Shown here: positions 8,895 through 17,626 of the stretch, piece by piece
Numbering within the stretch: the first letter of the stretch is position 1
Layout: each line of letters begins with the position of its first letter
NCBI GenBank assembly: GCA_965116115.1
Contig: OZ220486.1
Span: forward strand, 2,232,001 to 2,296,000
Direction: 5' to 3'
Origin: JAPOXR01 sp965116115
GTDB lineage: Bacteria; Pseudomonadota; Alphaproteobacteria; Rhodobacterales; Rhodobacteraceae
DNA length: 64,000 nucleotides
Notes under the pieces: model-generated
What the model was told of the DNA's origin: nothing
Databases searched by the model: none
The model's input: the letters and a program-made list of their open reading frames with translations, nothing else
Program-made: the position numbers and the translations under genes

Positions 8895-9146
8895 ATGACA
8901 GACACACACTTTAACACACTGGCTGTTGCCAAAAGACTTGAGGCCGGAGGTTTCAGCGCGGAAAAAGCCGAAGCGATAACTGACGCGGTGCATATGGGCG
9001 TCACGGGAGGAGTCGCGACTAAGGCTGATCTCGCACGGGTCGAGAACAACCTTAAATGGGTCATATGGGTAGGTGGCGGCGCCTTGCTTCTAGCTGCTCC
9101 GCTCTGGATGAAAGCGACGCTTTCGCTCTTTTCAAGCGGCGGTTAA
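8895..9146 (+). CDS. Small DUF1640-like membrane-anchored protein
   Basis: An 83-residue protein with the N-terminal pattern of the DUF1640/CCDC90 family (NTLAVAKRLEAGGFSAEKAEAITDAV). A short polar helix follows (ATKADLARVENNLKWV), then one C-terminal membrane segment (IWVGGGALLLAAPLWM). Full-length relatives have a longer coiled coil, so this is a short version. AGGA precedes the ATG. Function is unknown; such genes are often found close to mobile DNA, and a transposase remnant begins immediately downstream. Confidence 0.7.
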   Translation: MTDTHFNTLAVAKRLEAGGFSAEKAEAITDAVHMGVTGGVATKADLARVENNLKWVIWVGGGALLLAAPLWMKATLSLFSSGG

Positions 9147-9150
9147 TTGC

Positions 9151-9840
9151 ATCGACTTTTTATTTCGCCAAAACCGCGACCTCGCTGACCGGGCGCTCGG
9201 CACCGAGGCGAATCGCTGGAATATGCGCAAGCATTTCCGCATCAAGGTGAGCGAGAACGGCATGAGCTGGTCCCGCGACAGCGACAAGATCGCCGCCGAG
9301 GCCGCACTCGACGGCATTTACATCATCCGCACCAACTTTGATTCTGAAACCGCCGGCGCCTCCGAGGCGGTCGAGGTGTTCACAAGCCTGTCGCAAGTCG
9401 AGTGCGCCTTCCGTTTCATGAAAACAACGCGCCTCGGGATGTGGCCGGCCCATGTTTATAACGCCGACCGCGTCCGCGCCCATGTCTTCCTGTGCATGCC
9501 GGCATGGTACATCGAATGGCATCTGCGCCGCAGCTTGGCACCGCTTCTGTTCGAGGATGACGACCGCGAAGCGGCGCGGAACAAGCGCTGCCCGCCGGCT
9601 GAGAAAACCGCGGTTTCCGACAGCTCCGAAGCAAAAGCTGATTCTGAGGTGAACCGAGACGGTTTTTTCGTGCACAGTTTTGATACACTGCTCAGTGATC
9701 TCGCGACGCTGACGCTGAACCGCATGAGCCTGTCCGCCGCTCCCGACTGCGGCTTCAACATCGTCGCGGAACCGACCCCGTTGCAACGCAGGGCTTTATC
9801 CCTGCTTGATATCGACGCCGAAAAAATGTTCCTGTCATGA
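9151..9840 (+). pseudogene. IS1634-family transposase, 3' remnant
   Basis: The C-terminal part of a DDE transposase of the IS4/IS1634 type. Recognisable blocks in order are NRWNMRKHFRIKV, IAAEAALDGIYIIRT, the YREK-like region SLSQVECAFRFMKTT, and DRVRAHVFLCMPAWYIEWHLRRSLAPLLF. The frame is open upstream of the only ATG (9223) back to about 9151, and the N-terminal half with the first catalytic aspartates is missing. Full-length relatives are more than twice this size. No terminal inverted repeats or target duplication could be seen. It is a decayed insertion next to the DUF1640-like gene. Confidence 0.85.
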
Positions 9841-10378
9841 CGCTGCTTTGATATCCGCTGACAAACAGGTGCCGCTGGCATATCAGCTGATTCAGCCGAT
9901 TAAGTTCCGCCTGATTTTTCCGGTTCTATAAGCTCTTATACATCTTGACGCGCTGACCGTGGTCCGTTGGTACCGTTGTCGTCTGCCGCAACCCGAGTCT
10001 GCGTCTCAGGGGAGATCGATAGGAAAGAAAGACGGGAATAAAGCCTCCTGAATCATGGCATGGGAATTTCAGAAATGGCTTTGGAGAAAGCGGATTCAGG
10101 GGGCTGGTTGTAACTGCTCAGGCTTCCCGGTGCCGGGTTCCGGCCAGCCGACGGTCCTTCGCGAAAACCGCGTTTCTTCAGCGCCTGAAGCCGGCGACGG
10201 TCATGCGGGGCCAAGCAGTTAAAGCCCGCCGGCATGCGATTTCCTCCGTTTTCACCATACAGAGTATCGCACCCGCTTGATCCGTCATGACATAATAAAT
10301 CAGTCTGAACCGCGCTCTGCAAATGACGCGGTGCATTTCAGAGTTTGATCGGGGGCTGATTCGATGCAGGAAGTTGAA
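9841..10378. other. Gene-free stretch downstream of the transposase remnant
   Basis: About 540 bases between the transposase remnant and grxD. An 89-codon open frame on the minus strand (10053-10322) has no ribosome-binding site and no family features, so I do not call it. The region may hold the outer part of the decayed element. No terminal repeat was recognised. Confidence 0.5.
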
Positions 10379-10744
10379 TCAACTGTTGTGCTCGCGGATG
10401 CGCGCCGAAGCTTCCTTGCTGTAGGCAACATCATGCTCGTCGAACAATGTGTCGAGTTCGCCTGAAAGGGTCATCTCGGTGACAATATCGCAACCTCCGA
10501 CGAATTCTCCTTTGACATACAATTGTGGTATCGTCGGCCAGTCGGAAAAGTGTTTGATTCCTTCACGAAGGTCTTGATGTTCAAGAACATTAATATCAGA
10601 ATAATCGACTTCCATGAAATTCAGTACACCAGCGACACGTGAAGAAAAACCGCATTGCGGGGAATGCCGCGTTCCTTTCATGAAGAGAACAACATCATTG
10701 TTTTCAACAGCGTTGCGAATCTGATTTTGAATATCTTCCGGCAT
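10379..10744 (-). CDS. grxD: Monothiol glutaredoxin (Grx4 family)
   Basis: A 121-residue monothiol glutaredoxin with the CGFS active site at residues 31-34. The glutathione-binding features are the lysine in FMKGT, WPTIPQLYVKGEFVGGCDI and the cis-proline within it. Grx4 proteins coordinate a [2Fe-2S] cluster as dimers, or as heterodimers with BolA, and act in Fe-S cluster trafficking. The C-terminus is a little longer than usual. It is encoded three bases after a BolA gene in the same operon, which is the classic functional pairing. Confidence 0.95.
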   Translation of the reverse strand: MPEDIQNQIRNAVENNDVVLFMKGTRHSPQCGFSSRVAGVLNFMEVDYSDINVLEHQDLREGIKHFSDWPTIPQLYVKGEFVGGCDIVTEMTLSGELDTLFDEHDVAYSKEASARIREHNS

Positions 10745-10747
10745 TTT

Positions 10748-10990
10748 TCACTCCGTGACTTTAGTGTTCAGCGCCAAAGCGTGCAACGCGCCGTCCGGCC
10801 CTTTCATGATGTCTTTCAGCGCTGCATAGACGGCTCTTTGCTGCTGAACGCGGTTCATTCCCTTGAATCCTGCATACACGACCTCTGCGGCGTAATGGTT
10901 GCCGTCCCCGGCCATATCCGTGATGGTCACTTTTGCTTCGGGAAACGCCTCTTTAATTAAGCGTGTGAGTTCAGAAGCCTCGACAGGCAT
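10748..10990 (-). CDS. BolA-family protein, Grx4 partner
   Basis: An 80-residue BolA/IbaG-type protein (class II KH-like fold). The conserved core is DGNHYAAEVVYAGFKGMNRVQQQRAVYAAL, with the H in GNHY as a likely cluster ligand. BolA binds Grx4 to form a [2Fe-2S] heterodimer used in iron sensing and cluster delivery. The start is strong: AGGAGGACTCCTC precedes the ATG. It is immediately upstream of grxD. Confidence 0.93.
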   Translation of the reverse strand: MPVEASELTRLIKEAFPEAKVTITDMAGDGNHYAAEVVYAGFKGMNRVQQQRAVYAALKDIMKGPDGALHALALNTKVTE

Positions 10991-11441
10991 GAGGAGTCCT
11001 CCTGTTTCAGAGATTATCTTAGTATTTCATAACGGTCCGCACAAGGCCGAATGCCTTGGAAAACGGAGCGACTGAATGGAAATCAACTCACATTGCCGCA
11101 GGCTTGCGGAGCCGTTCGGCGGCGAGCTTGATCGGTTGCGCGGTTCATCCGCCTGAGCGGTGCGGATGTGGATTAGAGCGGATACCCGGCTGGCCGGCTG
11201 GTCTCGGAACAACAGACAGGCCGCGTCTCCCGCCGCTTCGACTGTCAGAATGGCCGTCATTGAAACACTTGGGTATCAACTGCGCTAAGTGACTCGACTG
11301 TGTAAATGACGCTTCATGTCAGCGCCGCGATTCCAAGCGGATATCATATGAATGCAGCTTAATCGCTGGGTTTGCCTGCCGGAAACTTACTGAATCTCCG
11401 GGAATGTCTGCAGACGATGTTGAGGTGCCCGGTTAATTCCG
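10991..11441. other. Gene-free stretch upstream of bolA-grxD
   Basis: About 450 bases that must contain the bolA promoter near its right-to-left start and the 3' flank of the aldolase gene. Overlapping open frames of 77-78 codons on both strands have neither ribosome-binding sites nor recognisable motifs. I see no RNA gene or repeat. Confidence 0.5.
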
Positions 11442-12098
11442 TCAACCGTCCGGCACTCCGTAGTCAGCCAGCATTTTCATGGTATCATCGATCTGCTCAC
11501 CGGTCAGCATGAACGGACTGCCGGCCCGCATCGCCAGGTAGTACTGCCGGGCGATAGTTTCCAGCTCCACGGCGCGCCACATGGCCTGCTCGATCCCCAG
11601 TCCGGCCGCCACCATGCCGTGGTTTGCGAGCAGGCAGGCGCTGCGGCCTTCGATCGCCTCCACCGCCAAGTCGGCAAGTTCGGGCGAGCCGAACGTAGCA
11701 TAGCCCGAGCACCGCACGTCCTTCCCGCCGAACGCCGCAATCATGTAGTGACATGACGGAATGGCCATGCGCAGAATAGCCAAAGCGGTGCTGTAAGGGG
11801 GATGGGCGTGGACGACGGCGGTGACATCAGTCCTGTTCTTCATCAGCAGCCAATGTATCCGCCACTCGGTTGAAGGCTTTCTCGGCCCGTCATAGTCCTC
11901 GGTCATTCCGCCGGAGAGATCAATGGAAGCGATCATGTCCGGTTTCAGCTTCCGGTAAGGCGTAGCGGATGGGGATATCAGCATTCGATCCCCGTGCCGG
12001 ATCGATATGTTGCCTGAGGTTCCCTGATTCAATCCAATTGAATTCATTTCGATACAGGCATCGATGATATCCCTGCGGACATCAGTTTCCGTGCTCAT
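11442..12098 (-). CDS. Class II aldolase/adducin family protein (fuculose-phosphate-aldolase-like)
   Basis: A 218-residue zinc-dependent class II aldolase of the FucA/AraD type. It shows the phosphate-binding GNISIRHGDRMLISPS, a glutamate in KPSTEWRIHWLL, the zinc histidines in VVHAHPPYS and the third histidine in LANHGMVAAG. Such enzymes cleave ketose-1-phosphates into DHAP and an aldehyde, or epimerise ribulose-5-phosphate. AAGGA precedes the ATG. It is the last gene of a tight three-gene set (3-base gaps) with a HAD phosphatase and a glycerol-1-phosphate-dehydrogenase-like enzyme, so a sugar- or polyol-phosphate substrate is likely. The actual substrate cannot be read from sequence. Confidence 0.85.
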   Translation of the reverse strand: MSTETDVRRDIIDACIEMNSIGLNQGTSGNISIRHGDRMLISPSATPYRKLKPDMIASIDLSGGMTEDYDGPRKPSTEWRIHWLLMKNRTDVTAVVHAHPPYSTALAILRMAIPSCHYMIAAFGGKDVRCSGYATFGSPELADLAVEAIEGRSACLLANHGMVAAGLGIEQAMWRAVELETIARQYYLAMRAGSPFMLTGEQIDDTMKMLADYGVPDG

Positions 12099-12101
12099 GA
12101 A

Positions 12102-12905
12102 TTATCCTTCCATTCTGGCTGCGAGCAGGTGATCGGCGATCTCGCGGAATCCGGTGCCGCCCTCGGAATCGGCTACCCATCTCGGCGCCGCGGTGAGGAA
12201 GTCCGCGAATGCAAGAACATTGGCAACGCCGCAGGCGTTCTCGAAGAAACCGAACATCGGAGCGTCGTTGGGGCTGTCGCCCACAAATGCAAAGTCGGAA
12301 TTTCCGCTGTCGATATCAATGTCAAGAATTTCTGAGGCGAAAACGCGCGTCATGGACAGTTTGTCATATTCGCCGAACCATCCATTGACATGGATGGAAG
12401 AAACTTTAGCGACCGCACCCTCTTCCACAAATATATTCGCTATGCGGTCAATATCCTTCCGGGGGAGGGGAGACACATCCTCGCGGAAATCCACGGCTAA
12501 ATCGGCAATGCGGAACGGCTGATCAGCGGATATCGCCGCTCCGGGGACTTCATCGGCAATTCTTGCCCTGATCCGGTCAAAGCGGGCAGCATCTGCCAGG
12601 TATCGGTTCAGTTCCGGATGAATTCGGCGGCGCATCCGCCGTGCGCCCGCATCATAGGAGTAATAGAAGGCGCCGTTTTCTCCGACCACTCCGCACACCG
12701 GCCAGAAGCGGGCGATCATGTCGCACCAGCCGGCAGGGCGGCCCGTCACCGGGGCCACGGCGATCCCTGCGTTATCAAGATCTTCAATGGCCTGATACGC
12801 GTTCCCCGGAAGCCGCCCGCCGGTCGTGATGGTGTCGTCAATGTCGCACAGGACAACCCGCACGCGGCGGGCAGCCTCCATCGGCATGTCGGCTATCGGC
12901 CGCAA
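12102..12905 (-). CDS. HAD-family hydrolase, Cof-type sugar phosphatase
   Basis: A protein of about 267 residues with the HAD nucleophile motif DIDDTIT (residues 20-26), motif II TGRP, and motif IV GDSPNDAPMFGFF. The large cap between motifs II and III is typical of HAD-IIB sugar phosphatases such as Cof or SPP. It probably dephosphorylates a sugar or polyol phosphate made or consumed by its neighbours. The start is probably TTG at 12905, three bases after the upstream stop; in-frame ATG codons at 12887 and 12881 are alternatives without clear ribosome-binding sites. Substrate unknown. Confidence 0.82.
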   Translation of the reverse strand: MRPIADMPMEAARRVRVVLCDIDDTITTGGRLPGNAYQAIEDLDNAGIAVAPVTGRPAGWCDMIARFWPVCGVVGENGAFYYSYDAGARRMRRRIHPELNRYLADAARFDRIRARIADEVPGAAISADQPFRIADLAVDFREDVSPLPRKDIDRIANIFVEEGAVAKVSSIHVNGWFGEYDKLSMTRVFASEILDIDIDSGNSDFAFVGDSPNDAPMFGFFENACGVANVLAFADFLTAAPRWVADSEGGTGFREIADHLLAARMEG

Positions 12906-12908
12906 TCT

Positions 12909-14309
12909 TTATGTCTCGCTTTGCGCTAAGCCGGACAGGACGCCGGCTCCGCAGGCGATGTCGGCGAAGGAAAACCGGTTCCGCATCTCGTGCGCGTGGC
13001 ATACCGCCTCCCGGTAGAATTCCACCGGAATTCCCAGTTCCCGGGCAGTCACCGGTCCGCCCGCTTTTTGAAGCCGCGCTCCCAGCTGTTCTGCCTGAAC
13101 GGTCATTTCCAGACATTCCGAGCGGAGCTCGGGCCAGATACGGGCCAGTTTCTTGTTGAATCTGTCGGCGGCTCTTTCATCCAACACTTTTTTTTGTATT
13201 TGCTTGACGCACAGATCCGCAATTTCCTTGCCCATACGTCGCGCCATGTCATCTGGATCAATTGCCGTCGGGGCGATTTCCGGCGGTGTTTCACTCGCTA
13301 GAAAATGCCGCTGAATGCGCGCCATGCTGAGCGTCGCAACCCCGACCTGTTGGCCATGAGTCGACCCTGAATGTCTGCCAGCGGCGAAACAGTCAATGTA
13401 ATGTGATATCTGATGCTCGCCCATTGATCCGTGGTTTGATACGCCAGTGAAAGTTATACCCAAGCCGCAGAGCGTGAGCACCCTGAATAGGGCACCGACC
13501 GCGTTGATGTCGCCTCTGGCAATGCCTTCGGCCTGTTCCATCAGTATCAACTCGTCGGGAATCTCGATGAGATACGGTTCGTGGCGGTACGGCGTTCCGC
13601 GCAGCCTGTGGGCCATCCACCAGTCAATCTGGGCGACGGAACGGCACACCGAATCGCCGAATCCGGCGGCATTCAGCCAGAAAGGCGCTTGTGCGGAGAC
13701 TTCAAGGTCCACGAAAAAGCCGGCAGGCAGGCGGGCTGGCAACGACACCTTGAGACCGCTGTCCAAGGTGATTGAGGCTGTTGAAGACGCATATCCATTC
13801 ATAGAGCCGGCTGTCGCGAAAATGCAGTAACGCCGCCCGGCATTGAACGCCGCGAATTTCACCAAATCATTGACAGTGCCGGATCCGACAGCAACGATCG
13901 ACGACTGCGGCTTCAGCCGGCTTGAGAGACTCCGGACCGACTGCATATCGGCATGGGGGCGATCAAGAACGATCTCGGCTACTTTGCCAAGTTCTGACAA
14001 TGCCCGGGCGATGCGCGCGCCCATCACCCGGTGCGTCGTTTGATCCGAAACCACAACAAATGGCGCATTGAATCCGATGCCGGCGATCAGCTGAGCTTCT
14101 TTTCCGGCAAGCGACTCTTCAATCACGATCCGGCTGTCGAATGCGGATGCCGGCCTGTGGCCGGTCAGGGGATTGATCCAGGTGCCGGCACAAATATCGT
14201 CAATCAGACTTGTCCATCCGGATGTCGGCCGTCGGACGGCATTCAAAGTCCGGGAGACGTCTAAGCCGGGCATGTCCGCATCCGGAACATTGCCGCTTTG
14301 GAACTGCAT
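12909..14309 (-). CDS. sn-Glycerol-1-phosphate dehydrogenase family protein (AraM/EgsA-like)
   Basis: A 466-residue iron-containing-ADH-type dehydrogenase. The nucleotide-binding segment VAVGSGTVNDLVKFAA is followed by IFATAGSMNGYASSTASI. Metal-ligand histidines sit in VSNHGSMGEHQISHYID and GSTHGQQVGVATLSM. These are hallmarks of the AraM/EgsA glycerol-1-phosphate dehydrogenase group, which reduces DHAP or oxidises sn-glycerol-1-phosphate. It is longer than archaeal EgsA at both ends. First gene of a three-gene minus-strand set, divergent from a SorC regulator and FGGY kinase. In this context it may oxidise a polyol phosphate rather than make lipid precursors. Family is clear; substrate is inferred. 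Confidence 0.85.
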   Translation of the reverse strand: MQFQSGNVPDADMPGLDVSRTLNAVRRPTSGWTSLIDDICAGTWINPLTGHRPASAFDSRIVIEESLAGKEAQLIAGIGFNAPFVVVSDQTTHRVMGARIARALSELGKVAEIVLDRPHADMQSVRSLSSRLKPQSSIVAVGSGTVNDLVKFAAFNAGRRYCIFATAGSMNGYASSTASITLDSGLKVSLPARLPAGFFVDLEVSAQAPFWLNAAGFGDSVCRSVAQIDWWMAHRLRGTPYRHEPYLIEIPDELILMEQAEGIARGDINAVGALFRVLTLCGLGITFTGVSNHGSMGEHQISHYIDCFAAGRHSGSTHGQQVGVATLSMARIQRHFLASETPPEIAPTAIDPDDMARRMGKEIADLCVKQIQKKVLDERAADRFNKKLARIWPELRSECLEMTVQAEQLGARLQKAGGPVTARELGIPVEFYREAVCHAHEMRNRFSFADIACGAGVLSGLAQSET

Positions 14310-14951
14310 CCGTGATTGCGGAACGGCAGCCGCACAGCGCCGGTCAGTCGCCGGACCATTGCAGCATCCGCCGGAACTAGAGACTTGAACAGCTGTTTTT
14401 CAGCCGATTTCCCGTTCCGCCTGTCTAGTCTGTCCGCTGGCTGCGGCATCCGGATAAATCAGTTGACGCGGCAAGCGCGCCCGGATCTGCTCCCGGCGCC
14501 TTGCCCGCCTGGACCGGCGAAATTCTGATCGGCTGCGCATGCGGGAACGCCGGGCGGCGAATAGTCAATGACATGCGACACGCGCTTCATCAAAGTCAGT
14601 AGTGAGCCATCGATTCTCTGTACAGATCCAGCTGCCGATTCAAGCGCATGGGGGTTTTCAGCCGGGGATTTCCGGCTGGACCGAAAGTCATTTTTGACGG
14701 CAATCTCAGCCATGACTATAGATCGCATGAGAAGGTCTGATTTCAGGCATGGCGCCCTCCGTAAGTCCGGGCACTCCTAACTGGAATACACGGCAATGAA
14801 AAACTTGTTGATTCAGTCGCTGGATTCCCCTCTGACCCGGTTTTATGTCCGCCGTCATCTTAACAAAAGTCGTCCATTAATGGAAATTGTCAAGTCTGTT
14901 CATTTGTGCCCGGCGTTTTCCGCTCTGACGGCGGGGTGACGGGAACGCGGA
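14310..14951. other. Divergent control region between the dehydrogenase set and the SorC regulator
   Basis: About 640 bases between divergent transcription units. The last 100 bases before the regulator are AT-richer and hold a 12-bp palindrome, listed separately. Open frames of 60-90 codons on the minus strand have no ribosome-binding sites and no recognisable motifs. No other element was seen. Confidence 0.5.
14873..14884. promoter_or_regulatory. Candidate operator palindrome upstream of the SorC regulator
   Basis: TCCATTAATGGA is a perfect 12-bp palindrome 67 bases upstream of the regulator start, in a locally AT-rich tract. SorC-family regulators bind inverted repeats near their own promoters, so this is a plausible site. 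The assignment is positional only. Confidence 0.35.
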
Positions 14952-15887
14952 ATGGGGATTGAATTCGCAGGCAATCCGGTCAGGGCGGCCGTATGGCTGT
15001 ATTATTCGGAAGGCCGCACCCAGGAAGAAATCGCCGATGTCTTGGGATCCAGCCGGCAAACAGTGGCCAAATATCTCAAGGAGGGCCGGAAGAAAGGCTT
15101 GGTGTCAACGAGCCTCGATCCGAATCTGCTGCAGGAGCAGGATCTTGCGGTCCGGCTCCGCGGTAAGTTGTCGCTCAAAGGGGCGCATGTGGCTCCATCG
15201 GACCGGAACGTGGACAGGATTCGGCAGAGCGTGGGATGTGCCGGTTCTTTCGTGCTGCGCTCGCTTGCCCGCGACGGCGACACGTTGGGGGTGTCGTCAG
15301 GCCGGACCGTCGGCGCTCTTGTGCGCAGCATGCCCCGGACCGCGCTGCCGAATTCAACGGTCATTGAGGTGGCGGGGAGTTCGATGCTCGCTGGATTCTT
15401 CACACCTGAGGCCTGCGCCGCTGAATTGGCCGGGCGTGTGACAGCCCGCTGCCTGGCCCTTTACTCGCCCGCCTATCTCTCAACAGCCGAACTTGCGAAA
15501 TCACTTTCCTCAGAACCGACCATTGCGAAGCATTTCGAGTTGATGAACCAGTGCAGTCTCCTTGTTTTCGGCATCGGAGAACTGACGCCGGAAACAGATC
15601 TCGATCAGCCGCCCTTTCTGAATCACACTGTCCGGGATCACTACGTGGCGGCCGGAGCCAAGGCTATCGTTTTCGGCAGGTTCATCAACGAATCCGGGCG
15701 CGAAGTGACAGGTCCGCTGTGCGACCGCACTATGGCGATTTCACTGGATACGGCGCGTCAGGTGCCGCTTCGGCTCGGTGTCTGCGGCGGCAAGGTCAAA
15801 CGGGAAGCGGTGCGCGCCGCCGCCGCCGCCGGTTTGCTTACCCATATTGTTGCGGATACGTCCTTGGCAGCGGCTATTCTGGTTTGA
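14952..15887 (+). CDS. SorC/DeoR-type sugar-binding transcriptional regulator
   Basis: A 311-residue regulator. An N-terminal helix-turn-helix (residues 12-50: AAVWLYYSEGRTQEEIADVL then SSRQTVAKYLKEGRKKGLV) precedes the large SorC effector domain, with DTLGVSSGRTVGALVRSMP, FGIGEL and a C-terminal GGKVKREAVRAAAAAGLLTHIVADTSLA-type segment. SorC proteins sense phosphorylated sugars. EryD of the erythritol locus belongs to this family. It starts an operon with the FGGY kinase 12 bases downstream and faces the dehydrogenase-HAD-aldolase set, so it probably controls both. GGGAAC and GGA precede the ATG. Confidence 0.92.
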   Translation: MGIEFAGNPVRAAVWLYYSEGRTQEEIADVLGSSRQTVAKYLKEGRKKGLVSTSLDPNLLQEQDLAVRLRGKLSLKGAHVAPSDRNVDRIRQSVGCAGSFVLRSLARDGDTLGVSSGRTVGALVRSMPRTALPNSTVIEVAGSSMLAGFFTPEACAAELAGRVTARCLALYSPAYLSTAELAKSLSSEPTIAKHFELMNQCSLLVFGIGELTPETDLDQPPFLNHTVRDHYVAAGAKAIVFGRFINESGREVTGPLCDRTMAISLDTARQVPLRLGVCGGKVKREAVRAAAAAGLLTHIVADTSLAAAILV

Positions 15888-15899
15888 AAGTGACTGACC

Positions 15900-17393
15900 A
15901 TGACAGTTGAATTCGTAATCGGCATTGACAGTTCAACCCAATCGACCAAGGCGATTGCCTGGGACCGCCACGGCGCAGCCCTCGCGGAGGGCCGTTCGGC
16001 GATTCCGATGAACCAGCCGAGCGAAAATCGGTTCGAGCAGGAGCCCGCTGACTGGTGGTCGTCATGTGTCAATGCCCTGAAGGAGCTCAGCAACAATGTT
16101 GATATGGGAGCCGCCCGGGCTGTCGCCATTTCCAATCAAAGGGAAACCATTGGATTTTTAGACCGCGACCGCCGGTCAGTGCGGCCGGCAATGGTTTGGC
16201 TTGACGAACGCGCTCAAGATTCCGTTGCGGAATTCTCCGCGCGGTTCGGCGCCGATGCGCTGCATCGGATTTCAGGCAAACCTGTTGACTTGACGCCGGT
16301 CGTGTACCGTCTGCACTGGCTGACGCGGCATGAGCCCGAGACCTTGGATGCGACTGATCTGTTCGTCGATGTGCACGGTTACCTGACCGGCCGGCTGTGC
16401 GGTAAATTCACAGCCAGCTGGACCAGCGCCGATCCGACAGGAATGTTCGACATAACTTCAATGAAGTGGTCGTCAGAGATACTGACGAGCCTGAATCTGG
16501 ATTCCCGCCGGTTCGCGCCTGCTCTTGCACCCGGCAGCAGGGCCGGTTCCGTATCTGAAAGAGCCTCCATGGAAACCGGTCTGCCGGCGGGACTGCCGGT
16601 TATCACCGCCGGAGGCGACGGGCAGTGCGCGGGTTTGGGAGTCAATGCGGTCCGCCCCGGGAGAGCCTACCTCAATCTAGGGACCGCCCTGATCACCGGC
16701 GCTTGGGGAGCGGAACCAACCGCATCACTTGCCTGGCGCACCATGACCTCGCCGACAGGCCGCGGTTATTTCTATGAAGGGGTGCTGCGCGCCGGCACTT
16801 TCCTAATCGACTGGTTCATGAAACAGTTTGTCAAATCCCGGAAGAATGCCGCTTTTTCATCGCTTGAGCAAAAGGCCGCGGCCCTGCCCGTCGGCAGCTC
16901 AGGAGCGATTGTCACCCCCTATCTTTGTGGAAGCATGAACCCGCATTGGTCGATGGATGCATCCGCCTCGATTGCAGGGCTGAGAGCGAGCCACGGACCA
17001 GAACATATCTACAGAGCGATCTTGGAATCACTTTCCGGCGAAGTGGCCCGCACAACAACAGCCATGAAAAAAGCAGGCGTGGAAATTGACATGGCGGTTG
17101 CCGTCGGCGGCGGAGCGAACTCGGCATTGTGGCAACAAATGATAGCGGATGCCACTGGTCTTCCGCTGCGCAATAGCCGTTCGCTTGAGGCATCCTCGCT
17201 CGGTGCCGCCATCACGGCCGCAAAGGGAATCGGCTGGCATCCGGATTTTGATGCAGCCGCCGAAGCGATGTCAAGAATGGATGATGCCCTGAAACCATCT
17301 CCGCGGCACCGGGGCAAGTGGGATATGCTGTTGAAGCGGCAAGACCGGCTAAACCGGCTGCTTGTAGCTGAAGCAAGCAGTTTCGAAACTTAG
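15900..17393 (+). CDS. FGGY-family carbohydrate or polyol kinase
   Basis: A 497-residue sugar kinase of the ASKHA fold. The N-terminal phosphate loop is IGIDSSTQSTKAIAWD (residues 7-22). The substrate-domain motifs are SNQRETIGF and PAMVWLDERA. The second-domain motifs are TAGGDGQCAGLGVN, a glycine-rich AVGGGANSALWQQMIAD and ASSLGAAITAA. It resembles the xylulokinase branch more than glycerol kinase. It phosphorylates a ketose or polyol with ATP. Being co-transcribed with a SorC regulator and opposite an aldolase and dehydrogenase, it probably provides the phosphorylated intermediate of this pathway. Substrate not determinable. Confidence 0.88.
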   Translation: MTVEFVIGIDSSTQSTKAIAWDRHGAALAEGRSAIPMNQPSENRFEQEPADWWSSCVNALKELSNNVDMGAARAVAISNQRETIGFLDRDRRSVRPAMVWLDERAQDSVAEFSARFGADALHRISGKPVDLTPVVYRLHWLTRHEPETLDATDLFVDVHGYLTGRLCGKFTASWTSADPTGMFDITSMKWSSEILTSLNLDSRRFAPALAPGSRAGSVSERASMETGLPAGLPVITAGGDGQCAGLGVNAVRPGRAYLNLGTALITGAWGAEPTASLAWRTMTSPTGRGYFYEGVLRAGTFLIDWFMKQFVKSRKNAAFSSLEQKAAALPVGSSGAIVTPYLCGSMNPHWSMDASASIAGLRASHGPEHIYRAILESLSGEVARTTTAMKKAGVEIDMAVAVGGGANSALWQQMIADATGLPLRNSRSLEASSLGAAITAAKGIGWHPDFDAAAEAMSRMDDALKPSPRHRGKWDMLLKRQDRLNRLLVAEASSFET

Positions 17394-17626
17394 AATTTGT
17401 CAGACGGCGGATAGTTCGGTTCCGGGTGTCGACGGCATGGCATTTAGCTGGCAGACCGAGTCCAGCACCGTTTGAAACACTTTCGCCGTATTCAGTAGCG
17501 CGCAAACCTTTGGTACGGCGGCATTTTTCGTAAACGGGGCGTCACAAGCCAGTATCTGATGGCGCAGATGCAACTTGAAATCATCGCCGAGATCGCGCTG
17601 GTCTCCATGACTGCGCGGGTGTCTGG

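Noticed and set aside
9223..9840. Intact transposase gene
   Set aside because: Only the C-terminal half of an IS1634-type protein is present and the frame continues upstream of its only ATG without the first catalytic residues.
10053..10322. 89-codon open frame on the minus strand upstream of grxD
   Set aside because: No ribosome-binding site, no recognisable motif, and residue composition typical of non-coding GC-rich DNA.
11027..11292. Overlapping 77-78 codon frames on opposite strands between bolA and the aldolase
   Set aside because: Mutually antisense, no ribosome-binding sites and no conserved features.
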